Assembly: GCA_030729445.1 (NCBI GenBank)
Contig: JANQXJ010000279.1
Span: 1-11,271, forward strand
Direction: 5' to 3'
DNA: 11,271 bases
Source of the DNA: Limnohabitans sp.
Lineage (GTDB): Bacteria; Pseudomonadota; Gammaproteobacteria; Burkholderiales; Burkholderiaceae_C
Both the position numbers and the translations under genes were made by a program. The notes under the pieces are model-generated. The model was not told where the DNA came from and did not search any database. It was given only the letters and a program-made list of their open reading frames with translations. Position 1 is the stretch's first letter, and each line of letters starts with the position of its first letter. Shown here one piece after another: positions 1 through 6,641 of this stretch.

Positions 1-2
1 GA

Positions 3-1229
3 CCCGGCCCGGCCGATGCCCAAGCGGCCCTGCAACGGGCGCAGGAGGCGGGCGTGGGCATCCTGACGGACATGCCCACCGAGTGGCTTGCGCAGCTGGA
101 CGCGCAGGACCTGTGCATTGACGCCCTGCTGGGCATCGGTGCCACACGGCCCTTGAGCGCCGATTTGCGGGCCTGCGTGCAGGCCATGCAAAACGGCCAA
201 GCGCCCGTGCTGGCCATCGACGTGCCCACCGGGCTGAACCCGCAATCGGGCCAGTGGCTGGGCGGCGACAGCGAAGACGCCATGGCCGTGCATGCCGACC
301 ACACCCTGAGCCTCATCTCGGTGCAAGCGGGTCTGCTCATGGGGCATGGGCGCGACGCCAGTGGCCAAATTTGGCTCGACGACTTGGGCTATCGCCCCAG
401 CCAGCACAACATCTCGCCTCTGGCCTGGCTCAATACCCCCTACATATCAACACCCAAACCCCACGCCAGCCACAAAGGCAGCCACGGCGATGTGGCGGTG
501 ATCGGTGGCGAAGGCATGGCCACACACGGCATGGGCATGGGTGGCGCAGCCGTTTTGGCGGCCACAGCCGCCTTGCACGCGGGTGCAGGGCGTGTCATTT
601 TGAGCCTGCTGTCTGGCCAAGACAGCGACAACGTGCCACCGGACCTGATGCAACGCGAATTCAAGCGGCTGGATCTTGAAAAACTGCATGTGGTGTGCGG
701 TTGTGGTGGCGGCACGGCTGTCCAAGCGGTCTTGCCCGAAGTGCTGCAGCGCAGCAGCGGTCTGGTGCTGGACGCCGATGGCCTCAATGCCTTGGCGCAG
801 GGCAGCGCACTTCAAAATGCGCTGCGCCAGCGGGCTGCGCAATCGGCAACACAGGCCACCGTCATCACGCCCCACCCGCTGGAGGCCGCCCGCTTGCTGG
901 GCTGCAACACGCAGCAGGTACAAAACGACCGCTTGAAAGCAGCACAAGAACTGGCCGAGCGCTTCCAATGTTGCGTGGTCCTGAAGGGCTCAGGCACCGT
1001 GATCGCCGCGCCCGGGCACACGCCGCGCATCAACATCACGGGCAATGGCCGACTGGCCATCGGCGGCACGGGCGATGTGCTGGCCGGGCTGGTGGGCGCA
1101 CGCATGGCGCAAGGCTTGAACTCCTTCGATGCAGCCTGCGCGGCAGTGGCACAACACGGCCAAGCGGCCGATGACTGGCCACCAGGCGAAGGACTCACAG
1201 CCAGCCGACTGGCACGGCGGCTGGCCTGA
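3..1229 (+). CDS. nnr: Bifunctional NAD(P)HX epimerase / ADP-dependent NAD(P)HX dehydratase, 5' end missing
   Basis: Repairs hydrated nicotinamide cofactors: the N-terminal YjeF_N domain epimerises R-NAD(P)HX, and the C-terminal ribokinase-like YjeF_C domain dehydrates S-NAD(P)HX using ADP. The frame is open from base 3, so the true start lies upstream; the GTG at 54 is internal. About 408 codons remain, against roughly 500 for a full fusion protein, so about the first 90-100 residues are absent. YjeF_N signatures are DALLGIG (from base 120) and IDVPTGLN (from base 219). YjeF_C signatures follow: HKGSHGDVAVIGG near 471, VLDADGLNAL near 768, ITPHPLEAARLLG near 864, VVLKGSGT near 978, and the catalytic-loop motif IGGTGDVLAGL near 1059. 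The usual LKPGL of the epimerase end reads VQAGL here. It converges on rnr with only 6 bp between stop codons. The family is well recognised; only the missing start limits certainty. Confidence 0.93.
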   Translation, partial: PGPADAQAALQRAQEAGVGILTDMPTEWLAQLDAQDLCIDALLGIGATRPLSADLRACVQAMQNGQAPVLAIDVPTGLNPQSGQWLGGDSEDAMAVHADHTLSLISVQAGLLMGHGRDASGQIWLDDLGYRPSQHNISPLAWLNTPYISTPKPHASHKGSHGDVAVIGGEGMATHGMGMGGAAVLAATAALHAGAGRVILSLLSGQDSDNVPPDLMQREFKRLDLEKLHVVCGCGGGTAVQAVLPEVLQRSSGLVLDADGLNALAQGSALQNALRQRAAQSATQATVITPHPLEAARLLGCNTQQVQNDRLKAAQELAERFQCCVVLKGSGTVIAAPGHTPRINITGNGRLAIGGTGDVLAGLVGARMAQGLNSFDAACAAVAQHGQAADDWPPGEGLTASRLARRLA

Positions 1230-1235
1230 AAAACT

Positions 1236-3512
1236 TCAACGCCGAGGCTTGCTGGTCCTGGCGCCTTTTTTCTTGGCGGACGCTTTTTTCACCGATGCCT
1301 TGAGGGCCTGTATGGGCGAGCGGTTGCGCTCAGCATCGGCCATTCGGCGATCTTGAGCGCCCCGCTTTTTGTCGCGCCCACCCTCAGCAGGCGCTGACAC
1401 GCCTTTGTCGCGCATGGCCCGGGGAACCAGATCTTCGCCCGGGGTCACCAGCCGGAAGTCGATCTTGCGCCCGTCCAGATCCACCCGACTGACCTGCACC
1501 TGCACCCGGCTGCCAATGGCATAACGAATGCCCGTGCGCTCACCGCGCAACTCTTGGCGCAACTCATCAAAGCGGAAATACTCGCCGCCCAGCTCAGTGA
1601 TGTGCACCAGCCCCTCCACATACAAAGTGTCCAAGGTCACAAAGATGCCGAAGCTGGTGGCCGCAGAGACCACACCGCTGTATTCCTCGCCCAAATGCTC
1701 GCGCATGTATTTGCACTTGAGCCAGGCTTCCACATCGCGGCTGGCTTCATCGGCGCGGCGCTCGTTGGCACTGCAGTGCAGGCCAGCAGCCTCCCAAGCA
1801 CGTTGGTCAGCCGCCGACATGCGCACCCGTGGTGCAGACGACTCGGGCGCGTCACCCTTGGCCGCGCGGCTTTTCTCCAACCGTTTGCTCAGCTTGGCAT
1901 GCGCTTCACCCGGGACAGGCAAGCTGGGCAGCGTGTATTTGCGCTCCAGCAAGATGGCTTTGATCACCCGGTGGACCAGCAAATCTGGATACCGCCGAAT
2001 GGGGCTGGTGAAGTGGGTGTAGGCCTCGTAAGCCAAACCAAAGTGCCCGCTGTTGACCGGGGTGTAAATGGCCTGCTGCATGGAGCGCAGCAGCATGGTG
2101 TGGATCTGCTGCGCATCCGGGCGGTCCTTGGTCGCAAGCGCGATTTTCTGGAACTCGCTGGTGTGCGGATCGTCGCTGATGCTCATGCCCAAACCCAGGG
2201 CCTTGAGGTAATTGCGCAGGATATCTTTTTTCTCAGCCGTGGGACCTTCGTGCACCCGGAACAAGCCGGGGTGCTTGCCCTGCTGGATGAAGTCAGCGCT
2301 GCAGACGTTGGCCGCCAGCATGGCTTCTTCAATCAAACGGTGGGCTTCGTTGCGCACACGCGGCACGATTTTTTCGATGCGGCCACTCTCATCACAGACG
2401 ATCTGTGTTTCGGTGGTCTCAAAATCCACCGCGCCGCGAACAGCACGCGAGGCCAACAAAGCCTTGTACACATCCTGCAAGTTCATCAGGTCGGTCACAC
2501 GCGCCTTCCGCTTGGCCGCTTCTGGCCCACGGGTGTTGGCCAAAATGGCCGCGACTTCGGTGTAGGTAAAGCGTGCATGGCTGTGCATCACAGCCGGGTA
2601 AAACTGGTAGGCGTGCACATCGCCTTTGGCGTTGACCAGCATGTCGCACACCATGCACAAACGGTCCACATCCGGGTTGAGCGAACACAGGCCGTTGGAC
2701 AATTTTTCCGGCAGCATCGGAATCACGCGGCGTGGGAAATACACGCTGGTGGCCCGGTCGTAGGCATCGATGTCAATGGCGCTGCCCGTTTGCACATAGT
2801 GGCTCACATCGGCAATCGCCACCAGCAAGCGCCAGCCCTTGCCCCGGCCCACTTTGGCTGGTTCGCAATACACCGCATCGTCAAAGTCTCGGGCGTCTTC
2901 GCCATCGATCGTGACCAAGGGCACATCGCGCAGGTCCACCCGGTCCTTGCGGTCTTTGGCCAGCACCTTGTCGGGCAATCCCTTGGCCTGCTCCAGGCAG
3001 CCTGCAGAAAACTCGTGCGGCACGCTGTACTTGCGCACGGCAATCTCGATCTCCATGCCCGGGTCGTCGATCTCACCCAAGACTTCTTTCACGCGACCGA
3101 CGGGTTGTCCGAACAAAGCGGGCGGTTCGGTCAACTCGACCACCACCACCTGGCCGGGCTTGGCTGTGCCCGTCGCGCCTTTGGGAATCATCACGTCTTG
3201 GCCATAGCGCTTGTCTTCAGGGGCCACCAGCCACAAGCCACCTTCGTGCAGCAAGCGCCCAATGATGGGTTGCTCGGGGCGCTCAACGATCTCAACAATG
3301 CGGCCTTCGGGACGCCCCTTGCGGTCCTGGCGCACGATACGCACCTTCACACGGTCCTTGTGCAAGACCGCACGCATTTCGTTGGGCGACAGGTAAATGT
3401 CCGACTCGCTGTTGTCACGGATCAAGAATCCATGTCCGTCCCGATGTCCTTGAACACTGCCTTCAATTTCTTCCAGCAAGCCGCTGGGTGGCGCTACTTT
3501 TTTGATATACAA
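1236..3512 (-). CDS. rnr: Ribonuclease R, form without the N-terminal helix-turn-helix
   Basis: Processive 3'-5' exoribonuclease of the RNB family that degrades structured RNA, including defective rRNA and tRNA and mRNA in trans-translation. The 758 residues read: cold-shock-like RNA-binding domains about 15-150, RNB catalytic domain about 190-525, S1 domain about 610-690, then a Lys/Arg-rich tail to 758. The metal site IDGEDARDFDDAV is at 202-214; Asp203, 209, 211 and 212 match E. coli Asp272, 278, 280 and 281. HFTSPIRRYPDL (500-511) is the other RNB hallmark. By that offset the protein starts about 69 residues late against E. coli and lacks the helix-turn-helix domain. A charged insertion (about 530-575) precedes HCSANERRADEASRDV. 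The start is TTG at 3512, with AGGA 9 nt upstream; the frame is blocked by TAG further upstream and has no ATG before codon 46. TTG at codon 12 is the alternative. A rimO terminator separates it from rimO, so it needs its own promoter. Confidence 0.95.
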   Translation of the reverse strand: MYIKKVAPPSGLLEEIEGSVQGHRDGHGFLIRDNSESDIYLSPNEMRAVLHKDRVKVRIVRQDRKGRPEGRIVEIVERPEQPIIGRLLHEGGLWLVAPEDKRYGQDVMIPKGATGTAKPGQVVVVELTEPPALFGQPVGRVKEVLGEIDDPGMEIEIAVRKYSVPHEFSAGCLEQAKGLPDKVLAKDRKDRVDLRDVPLVTIDGEDARDFDDAVYCEPAKVGRGKGWRLLVAIADVSHYVQTGSAIDIDAYDRATSVYFPRRVIPMLPEKLSNGLCSLNPDVDRLCMVCDMLVNAKGDVHAYQFYPAVMHSHARFTYTEVAAILANTRGPEAAKRKARVTDLMNLQDVYKALLASRAVRGAVDFETTETQIVCDESGRIEKIVPRVRNEAHRLIEEAMLAANVCSADFIQQGKHPGLFRVHEGPTAEKKDILRNYLKALGLGMSISDDPHTSEFQKIALATKDRPDAQQIHTMLLRSMQQAIYTPVNSGHFGLAYEAYTHFTSPIRRYPDLLVHRVIKAILLERKYTLPSLPVPGEAHAKLSKRLEKSRAAKGDAPESSAPRVRMSAADQRAWEAAGLHCSANERRADEASRDVEAWLKCKYMREHLGEEYSGVVSAATSFGIFVTLDTLYVEGLVHITELGGEYFRFDELRQELRGERTGIRYAIGSRVQVQVSRVDLDGRKIDFRLVTPGEDLVPRAMRDKGVSAPAEGGRDKKRGAQDRRMADAERNRSPIQALKASVKKASAKKKGARTSKPRR
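1240..1271 (+). terminator. Possible rho-independent terminator for nnr, inside the 3' end of rnr
   Basis: CGCC (1240-1243) pairs with GGCG (1260-1263), extended by a G-U pair and GG/CC around a one-base bulge, and is followed by six T residues at 1266-1271. The stem is short and imperfect. It sits wholly within the opposite-strand rnr coding sequence (its Lys/Arg-rich tail), as can happen when convergent genes are only 6 bp apart. On the minus strand the same stem is followed by TTGAAGTTTTT, so weak bidirectional use is possible. No better terminator for either gene is visible. Confidence 0.33.
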
Positions 3513-3513
3513 T
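3504..3513 (+). promoter_or_regulatory. Likely -10 element of the tRNA-Leu promoter
   Basis: GATATACAAT holds TACAAT (3508-3513, 5 of 6 to TATAAT). In the alternative register TGaTATACA it resembles an extended -10 (TG at 3503-3504). Transcription would start near 3519-3523, giving a short leader before the mature tRNA 5' end at 3531, as is usual for tRNA genes. I see no convincing -35 hexamer at 16-18 bp spacing. The element overlaps the opposite-strand rnr start codon (3510-3512). Confidence 0.45.
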
Positions 3514-3530
3514 CCTTTTATTCCTGAGGC

Positions 3531-3615
<85 letters not shown>

Positions 3616-3649
3616 ATCTTATCGAACTCGGTAAGCAAAACACACAAGC

Positions 3650-3679
3650 AGCCGTTGATTTCATGTCAACGGCTTTTTT
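3650..3679 (+). terminator. Rho-independent terminator of tRNA-Leu
   Basis: A perfect 9-bp stem AGCCGTTGA (3650-3658) / TCAACGGCT (3666-3674) with a 7-nt loop TTTCATG is followed by a run of six T (3674-3679). It lies 35 nt after the tRNA CCA. The minus-strand reading ends in TGCTTGTG with no T run, so it acts for plus-strand transcription only. Confidence 0.88.
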
Positions 3680-3716
3680 GTTGCCTGAAACGCTTTTGAT
3701 GACCTGATCACCAAAC

Positions 3717-3752
3717 AAAAAGCGGCACAACCGGGCCGCCCGGAGGCTGCCG
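3717..3752 (-). terminator. Rho-independent terminator of rimO
   Basis: Read on the minus strand: an outer stem CGGCA/TGCCG (3748-3752 with 3723-3727) and an inner stem CCGGG/CCCGG (3739-3743 with 3731-3735) around a CGG loop, with short internal loops. It is followed by C and five T (complement of 3717-3721). It starts 20 nt after the rimO stop. It implies that rimO transcription ends before the tRNA-Leu/rnr region. Confidence 0.7.
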
Positions 3753-3771
3753 AGCGACGCACCACACACCA

Positions 3772-5181
3772 TCAAACCGGCACCCCCACCAGGTCGTGTC
3801 CTTCGACACTGACGATTCGGGCACGGGTGAATTCACCCACTTTGAGGGTTTTGCTGATCTTCTCAGGCGGCAGCAAACGCACCACGCCATCGATCTCGGG
3901 CGCGTCACCAAAACTGCGACCGACGCCACCGCGACGGCCCATGGCCGGGGCACTGTCCACCAGCACCTGCATGGTCGCGCCCACGCGTTGGTGCAAACGC
4001 GCAATCGACACTTCTTCTGCTACCGCCATGAATCGGGCGCGGCGCTCTTCGCGCAGCGCCTCGGGCAGCATTCCGGGCAAGTCGTTGGCCGTTGCGCCCT
4101 TAACCGGGCTGTAGGCAAAACACCCTGCGCGGTCAATCTGCGCTTCGCGCAAAAAGCCCAGCAGGTGCTCAAATTCTTCTTCGGTCTCGCCCGGGAATCC
4201 AGCGATGAAGGTGCTGCGAATGACCAACTCGGGACACAACTCACGCCAGCGCTGGATGCGCTCCAAGTTTTTCTCGCCGCTGGCCGGACGCTTCATGCGG
4301 CGCAGCACATCGGGGTGGCTGTGCTGAAAAGGCACATCCAAATAAGGCAACACCAAGCCCTGCGCCATCAAGGGGATGATGTCGTCTACGCTGGGGTAAG
4401 GGTAGACATAGTGCAACCGCACCCAGGCACCGTGCTCGCGGGCCATCTCGCCCAGGGTCTGCACCAGCTCCAACATGCGGGTCTTGACCGGCTTGCCGTC
4501 CCAAAAACCGGTGCGGTATTTCACATCCACGCCGTAGGCCGAAGTGTCTTGGCTGATGACCAGAAGCTCTTTGACGCCACCTTCAAACAAGGCTTTGGCT
4601 TCTTTGAGCACATCACCAATCGGGCGCGAGACCAAATCACCCCGCATCGACGGGATGATGCAAAAGGTGCAGCGGTGGTTGCAGCCTTCGCTGATCTTCA
4701 AATACGCATAGTGTCGGGGTGTGAGCTTGAGGCCCGCTTCGCCAAAGCCACCGGGCACCAAATCCAGAAAGGGGTCGTGCGGCTTAGGCAGGTGCGTGTG
4801 CACCGCGTCCATGACCTCTTGGGTGGCGTGGGGTCCGGTCACCGCCAACACGCTGGGGTGCATTTCCCGCACCATGTTGCCGCCGCCCTCGCCTGTTTTG
4901 GCACCCAGGCAACCGGTCACGATCACTTTGCCGTTCTCGTTCAAGGCTTCGGCAATGGTGTCCAGACTCTCTTGGATGGCTTCATCGATGAAGCCACAGG
5001 TATTCACAATAACAAGGTCAGCGCCTTCAAAGGTCTTGGAGGTCTGGTAGCCCTCGGCACTCAGTTGGGTCAGAATCAGCTCGGAATCGGTCAGCGCTTT
5101 GGGACAACCCAGACTGACAAAACCCACTTTGGGGGCAGGCTGGCTGGTGGGCAAGGAGGCGGTAGCAGTCATTTCACTCAT
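3772..5181 (-). CDS. rimO: Ribosomal protein S12 (aspartate89-C3)-methylthiotransferase RimO
   Basis: Radical-SAM enzyme that adds a methylthio group to the beta carbon of a conserved aspartate in ribosomal protein S12, using two 4Fe-4S clusters. With the start at 5181 it has 469 residues (E. coli RimO about 441). The N-terminal methylthiotransferase domain carries cluster cysteines Cys26 (SLGCPKA), Cys62 (VNTCGF) and Cys91 (VTGCLG). The radical-SAM motif CNHRCTFC places Cys167, 171 and 174. A C-terminal TRAM domain runs from about 405. HPDVLRRMKRP and GFPGETEEEF are family signatures. The frame is open to a TTG at 5220, but the 13 extra residues look unrelated to the family. AGGGA lies 10 nt before the ATG at 5181; the ATG at 5172 with GGCGGG ahead is the alternative. 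It sits 57 bp downstream of phaR on the same strand, so the two may be cotranscribed. RimO rather than MiaB is supported by SLGCPKAL and the TRAM tail. Confidence 0.95.
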   Translation of the reverse strand: MSEMTATASLPTSQPAPKVGFVSLGCPKALTDSELILTQLSAEGYQTSKTFEGADLVIVNTCGFIDEAIQESLDTIAEALNENGKVIVTGCLGAKTGEGGGNMVREMHPSVLAVTGPHATQEVMDAVHTHLPKPHDPFLDLVPGGFGEAGLKLTPRHYAYLKISEGCNHRCTFCIIPSMRGDLVSRPIGDVLKEAKALFEGGVKELLVISQDTSAYGVDVKYRTGFWDGKPVKTRMLELVQTLGEMAREHGAWVRLHYVYPYPSVDDIIPLMAQGLVLPYLDVPFQHSHPDVLRRMKRPASGEKNLERIQRWRELCPELVIRSTFIAGFPGETEEEFEHLLGFLREAQIDRAGCFAYSPVKGATANDLPGMLPEALREERRARFMAVAEEVSIARLHQRVGATMQVLVDSAPAMGRRGGVGRSFGDAPEIDGVVRLLPPEKISKTLKVGEFTRARIVSVEGHDLVGVPV

Positions 5182-5238
5182 CCCGCCATTGTCCCTGCAA
5201 AAACGACCGGCTTGTGACAAAGGGGCATCCAGCGCCCA

Positions 5239-5817
5239 TCAAGTTCTCAAACCCATGACGCCCAAGAGCTGTTCTGTGTTCTTCTGAATCTGCTTTTGCA
5301 TCTGCTCCTGCATCTGCGTCATCACGTTTTGAGAGGGGTTGGCAAGACCCGAAAACATGTTGTGCATCATGGGCGTTTGCCACTGCATGAACTGGGCCCA
5401 CACTTCCGGACTGAGCGCCGGGCTGGACTCGCTGAGCTTGCTTTGCCAATCCATGAAGGACTGCACATGGCTCTCCAAATAAGAACCCATGTGACCCTGC
5501 ATGGCATGACCATAAAAACGGATGATGTTGGACAGCACCGCCTCGCTGAACATGGGCACACCCGCCGATTCCTCTTCCAAAATGATCTGCAGCAAGATGG
5601 AACGCGTCAGGTCTTCTCCGGTTTTGGCGTCGACCACCACCAGGGGTGATGCGGCCATGACGAGTTTTTTGATTTCAGCCAGCGTCACATAGGTGGAGCT
5701 CTGTGTATCGTACAAGCGCCTGTTGGGGTACTTCTTGATGGTGCGCACAGACCGAGGCTCAGCAGCGCTGGCGCTCCCGGCTGGCTGGGTCGACTTGGCT
5801 TGGGGCTTGACCGGCAC
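5239..5817 (-). CDS. phaR: Polyhydroxyalkanoate synthesis repressor PhaR
   Basis: DNA-binding regulator of polyhydroxybutyrate storage. In Ralstonia it represses the phasin gene phaP and its own gene, and is titrated by nascent PHB granules. The product has 192 residues. A low-complexity leader (2-24) precedes the DNA-binding domain, which opens with IKKYPNRRLYDT (27-38) and runs to about 90. A PHB accumulation domain follows (GVPMFSEAVLSNIIRFYGHAMQ region), then a Gln/Met-rich amphipathic tail (MTQMQEQMQKQIQKN) that could be a short coiled coil. The GTG start at 5817 was chosen because AGGAG lies exactly 6 nt before it; the in-frame ATG at 5844 has no visible SD. The ATG would add nine residues and does not alter the domains. 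It lies upstream of rimO, and a TGCA-centred inverted repeat overlaps its probable promoter, consistent with autoregulation. Confidence 0.95.
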   Translation of the reverse strand: MPVKPQAKSTQPAGSASAAEPRSVRTIKKYPNRRLYDTQSSTYVTLAEIKKLVMAASPLVVVDAKTGEDLTRSILLQIILEEESAGVPMFSEAVLSNIIRFYGHAMQGHMGSYLESHVQSFMDWQSKLSESSPALSPEVWAQFMQWQTPMMHNMFSGLANPSQNVMTQMQEQMQKQIQKNTEQLLGVMGLRT

Positions 5818-5823
5818 TGAAAA

Positions 5824-5828
5824 CTCCT
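5824..5828 (-). promoter_or_regulatory. Shine-Dalgarno sequence fixing the phaR GTG start
   Basis: AGGAG on the minus strand is followed by the 6-nt spacer TTTTCA and then GTG at 5817. It falls inside the coding frame if the upstream ATG (5844) were used, which makes GTG the better start. Confidence 0.65.
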
Positions 5829-5853
5829 GATGGGGCACTGCCATTGAAAAATC

Positions 5854-5868
5854 TGCTGCAATGCAACA
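5854..5868. promoter_or_regulatory. Probable PhaR autoregulatory operator (inverted repeat)
   Basis: TGCTGCAATGCAACA is a 15-bp near-palindrome: six of its seven base pairs are symmetric around a central A, with only the third pair mismatched. It is TGC-rich, as reported for PhaR targets. It covers the expected start point of a phaR promoter whose -10 (TAGAAT) abuts it. Binding by PhaR is inference from motif type and position. Confidence 0.5.
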
Positions 5869-5873
5869 TTCTA
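5868..5873 (-). promoter_or_regulatory. Candidate -10 element for phaR
   Basis: TAGAAT on the minus strand matches TATAAT at 5 of 6 positions. It would place the start near 5861 and a leader of about 44 nt before the GTG. No good -35 is seen at 16-18 bp (CATGTA at 17), so the promoter would be weak or activator-dependent if real. Confidence 0.35.
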
Positions 5874-6002
5874 GGCAATCACCCATGGGGTACATGCCTT
5901 GGTTTACCCTGAGCCCGCCAAGACAAAGTGCCGAAAAATCTGCCAGCTTTTTTGTTGCAAGTCACCCCGATCCACCCTCTTTACCTGCGAAAATACGAAA
6001 CT

Positions 6003-6641
6003 ATGTTCACCGGAATCATCACCGGCGTGGGGCGAATCGTCGCCATCCACGACCTGGGTCGCTCTTTACACCACGGCAAGCGCCTCACCATCGAGGCCCC
6101 CGCCGGGTACCTTGACGATGTGGGTTTGGGCGACAGCATCGCCCTCAACGGCGCTTGCATGACCGTCACCACCTTCAGCCCCGAGAGCCATCAGTTCACG
6201 ATCGACATTTCGGCCGAGTCACTGGACAAAACCAGCGGGTTGGACCAGCAAGGCGCCATCAACCTCGAAAAAGCACTGCGGGCCCACGACCGCCTGGGCG
6301 GGCACATCGTGTCGGGCCATGTGGATGGCGTTGGGCAAATCAGCCATTTCGAGCAAATCGGTGAAAGCTGGGAGCTGCGCATCCTGGCACCACACACCCT
6401 GGCCAAATACCTGGCCTATAAAGGCTCGATCACCGTCAATGGCGTGAGCCTCACCGTCAACCGCGTGGCCGATCTGGCCGATGGCTGCGAGATCAGCATC
6501 AACCTGATCCCCCACACCGTGGACAACACCGCCCTGGGCAGCCTGAAAGCAGGCAGCCGAGTCAACCTCGAAATCGACACCGTGGCCCGTTATGTTGAGC
6601 GCATGCTCAGCGCAGGCCTGACTCAGAAAGACACCGCATGA
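6003..6641 (+). CDS. ribE: Riboflavin synthase, alpha subunit
   Basis: Dismutates two molecules of 6,7-dimethyl-8-ribityllumazine into riboflavin and the pyrimidine substrate of lumazine synthase; trimeric and cytosolic. The 212 residues match the family length (E. coli 213). The start MFTGIITGVGRI is the hallmark of the first lumazine-binding repeat (about 1-97). The second repeat begins near GHIVSGHVDGVGQI and contains YKGSITVNGVSLTVNRV. The ATG at 6003 is chosen because the family begins exactly there; an in-frame GTG at 5928 would add 25 unrelated residues. No clear SD precedes it. It is divergent from phaR across a 185-bp spacer in which I see neither an FMN riboswitch nor a convincing promoter. 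Its stop overlaps the ribBX start in ATGA (6638-6641), suggesting translational coupling. Confidence 0.96.
   Translation: MFTGIITGVGRIVAIHDLGRSLHHGKRLTIEAPAGYLDDVGLGDSIALNGACMTVTTFSPESHQFTIDISAESLDKTSGLDQQGAINLEKALRAHDRLGGHIVSGHVDGVGQISHFEQIGESWELRILAPHTLAKYLAYKGSITVNGVSLTVNRVADLADGCEISINLIPHTVDNTALGSLKAGSRVNLEIDTVARYVERMLSAGLTQKDTA

Larger units (their letters stand above)
3616..3771. other. Non-coding spacer between tRNA-Leu and rimO
   Basis: This 156-bp spacer contains no convincing gene. It holds two opposed intrinsic terminators, listed separately. The rnr promoter should lie here or antisense within the tRNA gene. On the minus strand a TTGACA occurs (3664-3669), but no acceptable -10 follows at 16-18 bp, so I call no promoter. 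Confidence 0.6.

Noticed and set aside
1554..3527. 657-codon plus-strand open frame opposite rnr
   Set aside because: It is the antisense shadow of a GC-rich gene. The product is His/Gln/Val-rich with no recognisable domain, while the opposite strand encodes a complete RNase R.
3625..3716. Minus-strand TTGACA (3664-3669) as the rnr promoter
   Set aside because: It falls within the tRNA terminator stem, and no -10-like hexamer follows at 16-18 bp. Position alone does not support it.
3796..5217. 473-codon plus-strand open frame spanning rimO
   Set aside because: It mirrors the rimO frame almost end to end with low-complexity His/Gln composition. Long antisense frames are expected from codon bias here.
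5182..5238. GGGC/GCCC hairpin after phaR as a terminator, or a separate rimO promoter
   Set aside because: The stem is only 4 bp and is followed by CTTTG rather than a T run; no promoter hexamers are convincing. Cotranscription of phaR and rimO remains open.
5818..6002. FMN riboswitch or clear promoter ahead of ribE
   Set aside because: The conserved RFN blocks are not visible and the spacer is too short to hold both the riboswitch and the phaR promoter. Candidate -35/-10 pairs for ribE (such as TTGCAA at 5955) have poor partners.
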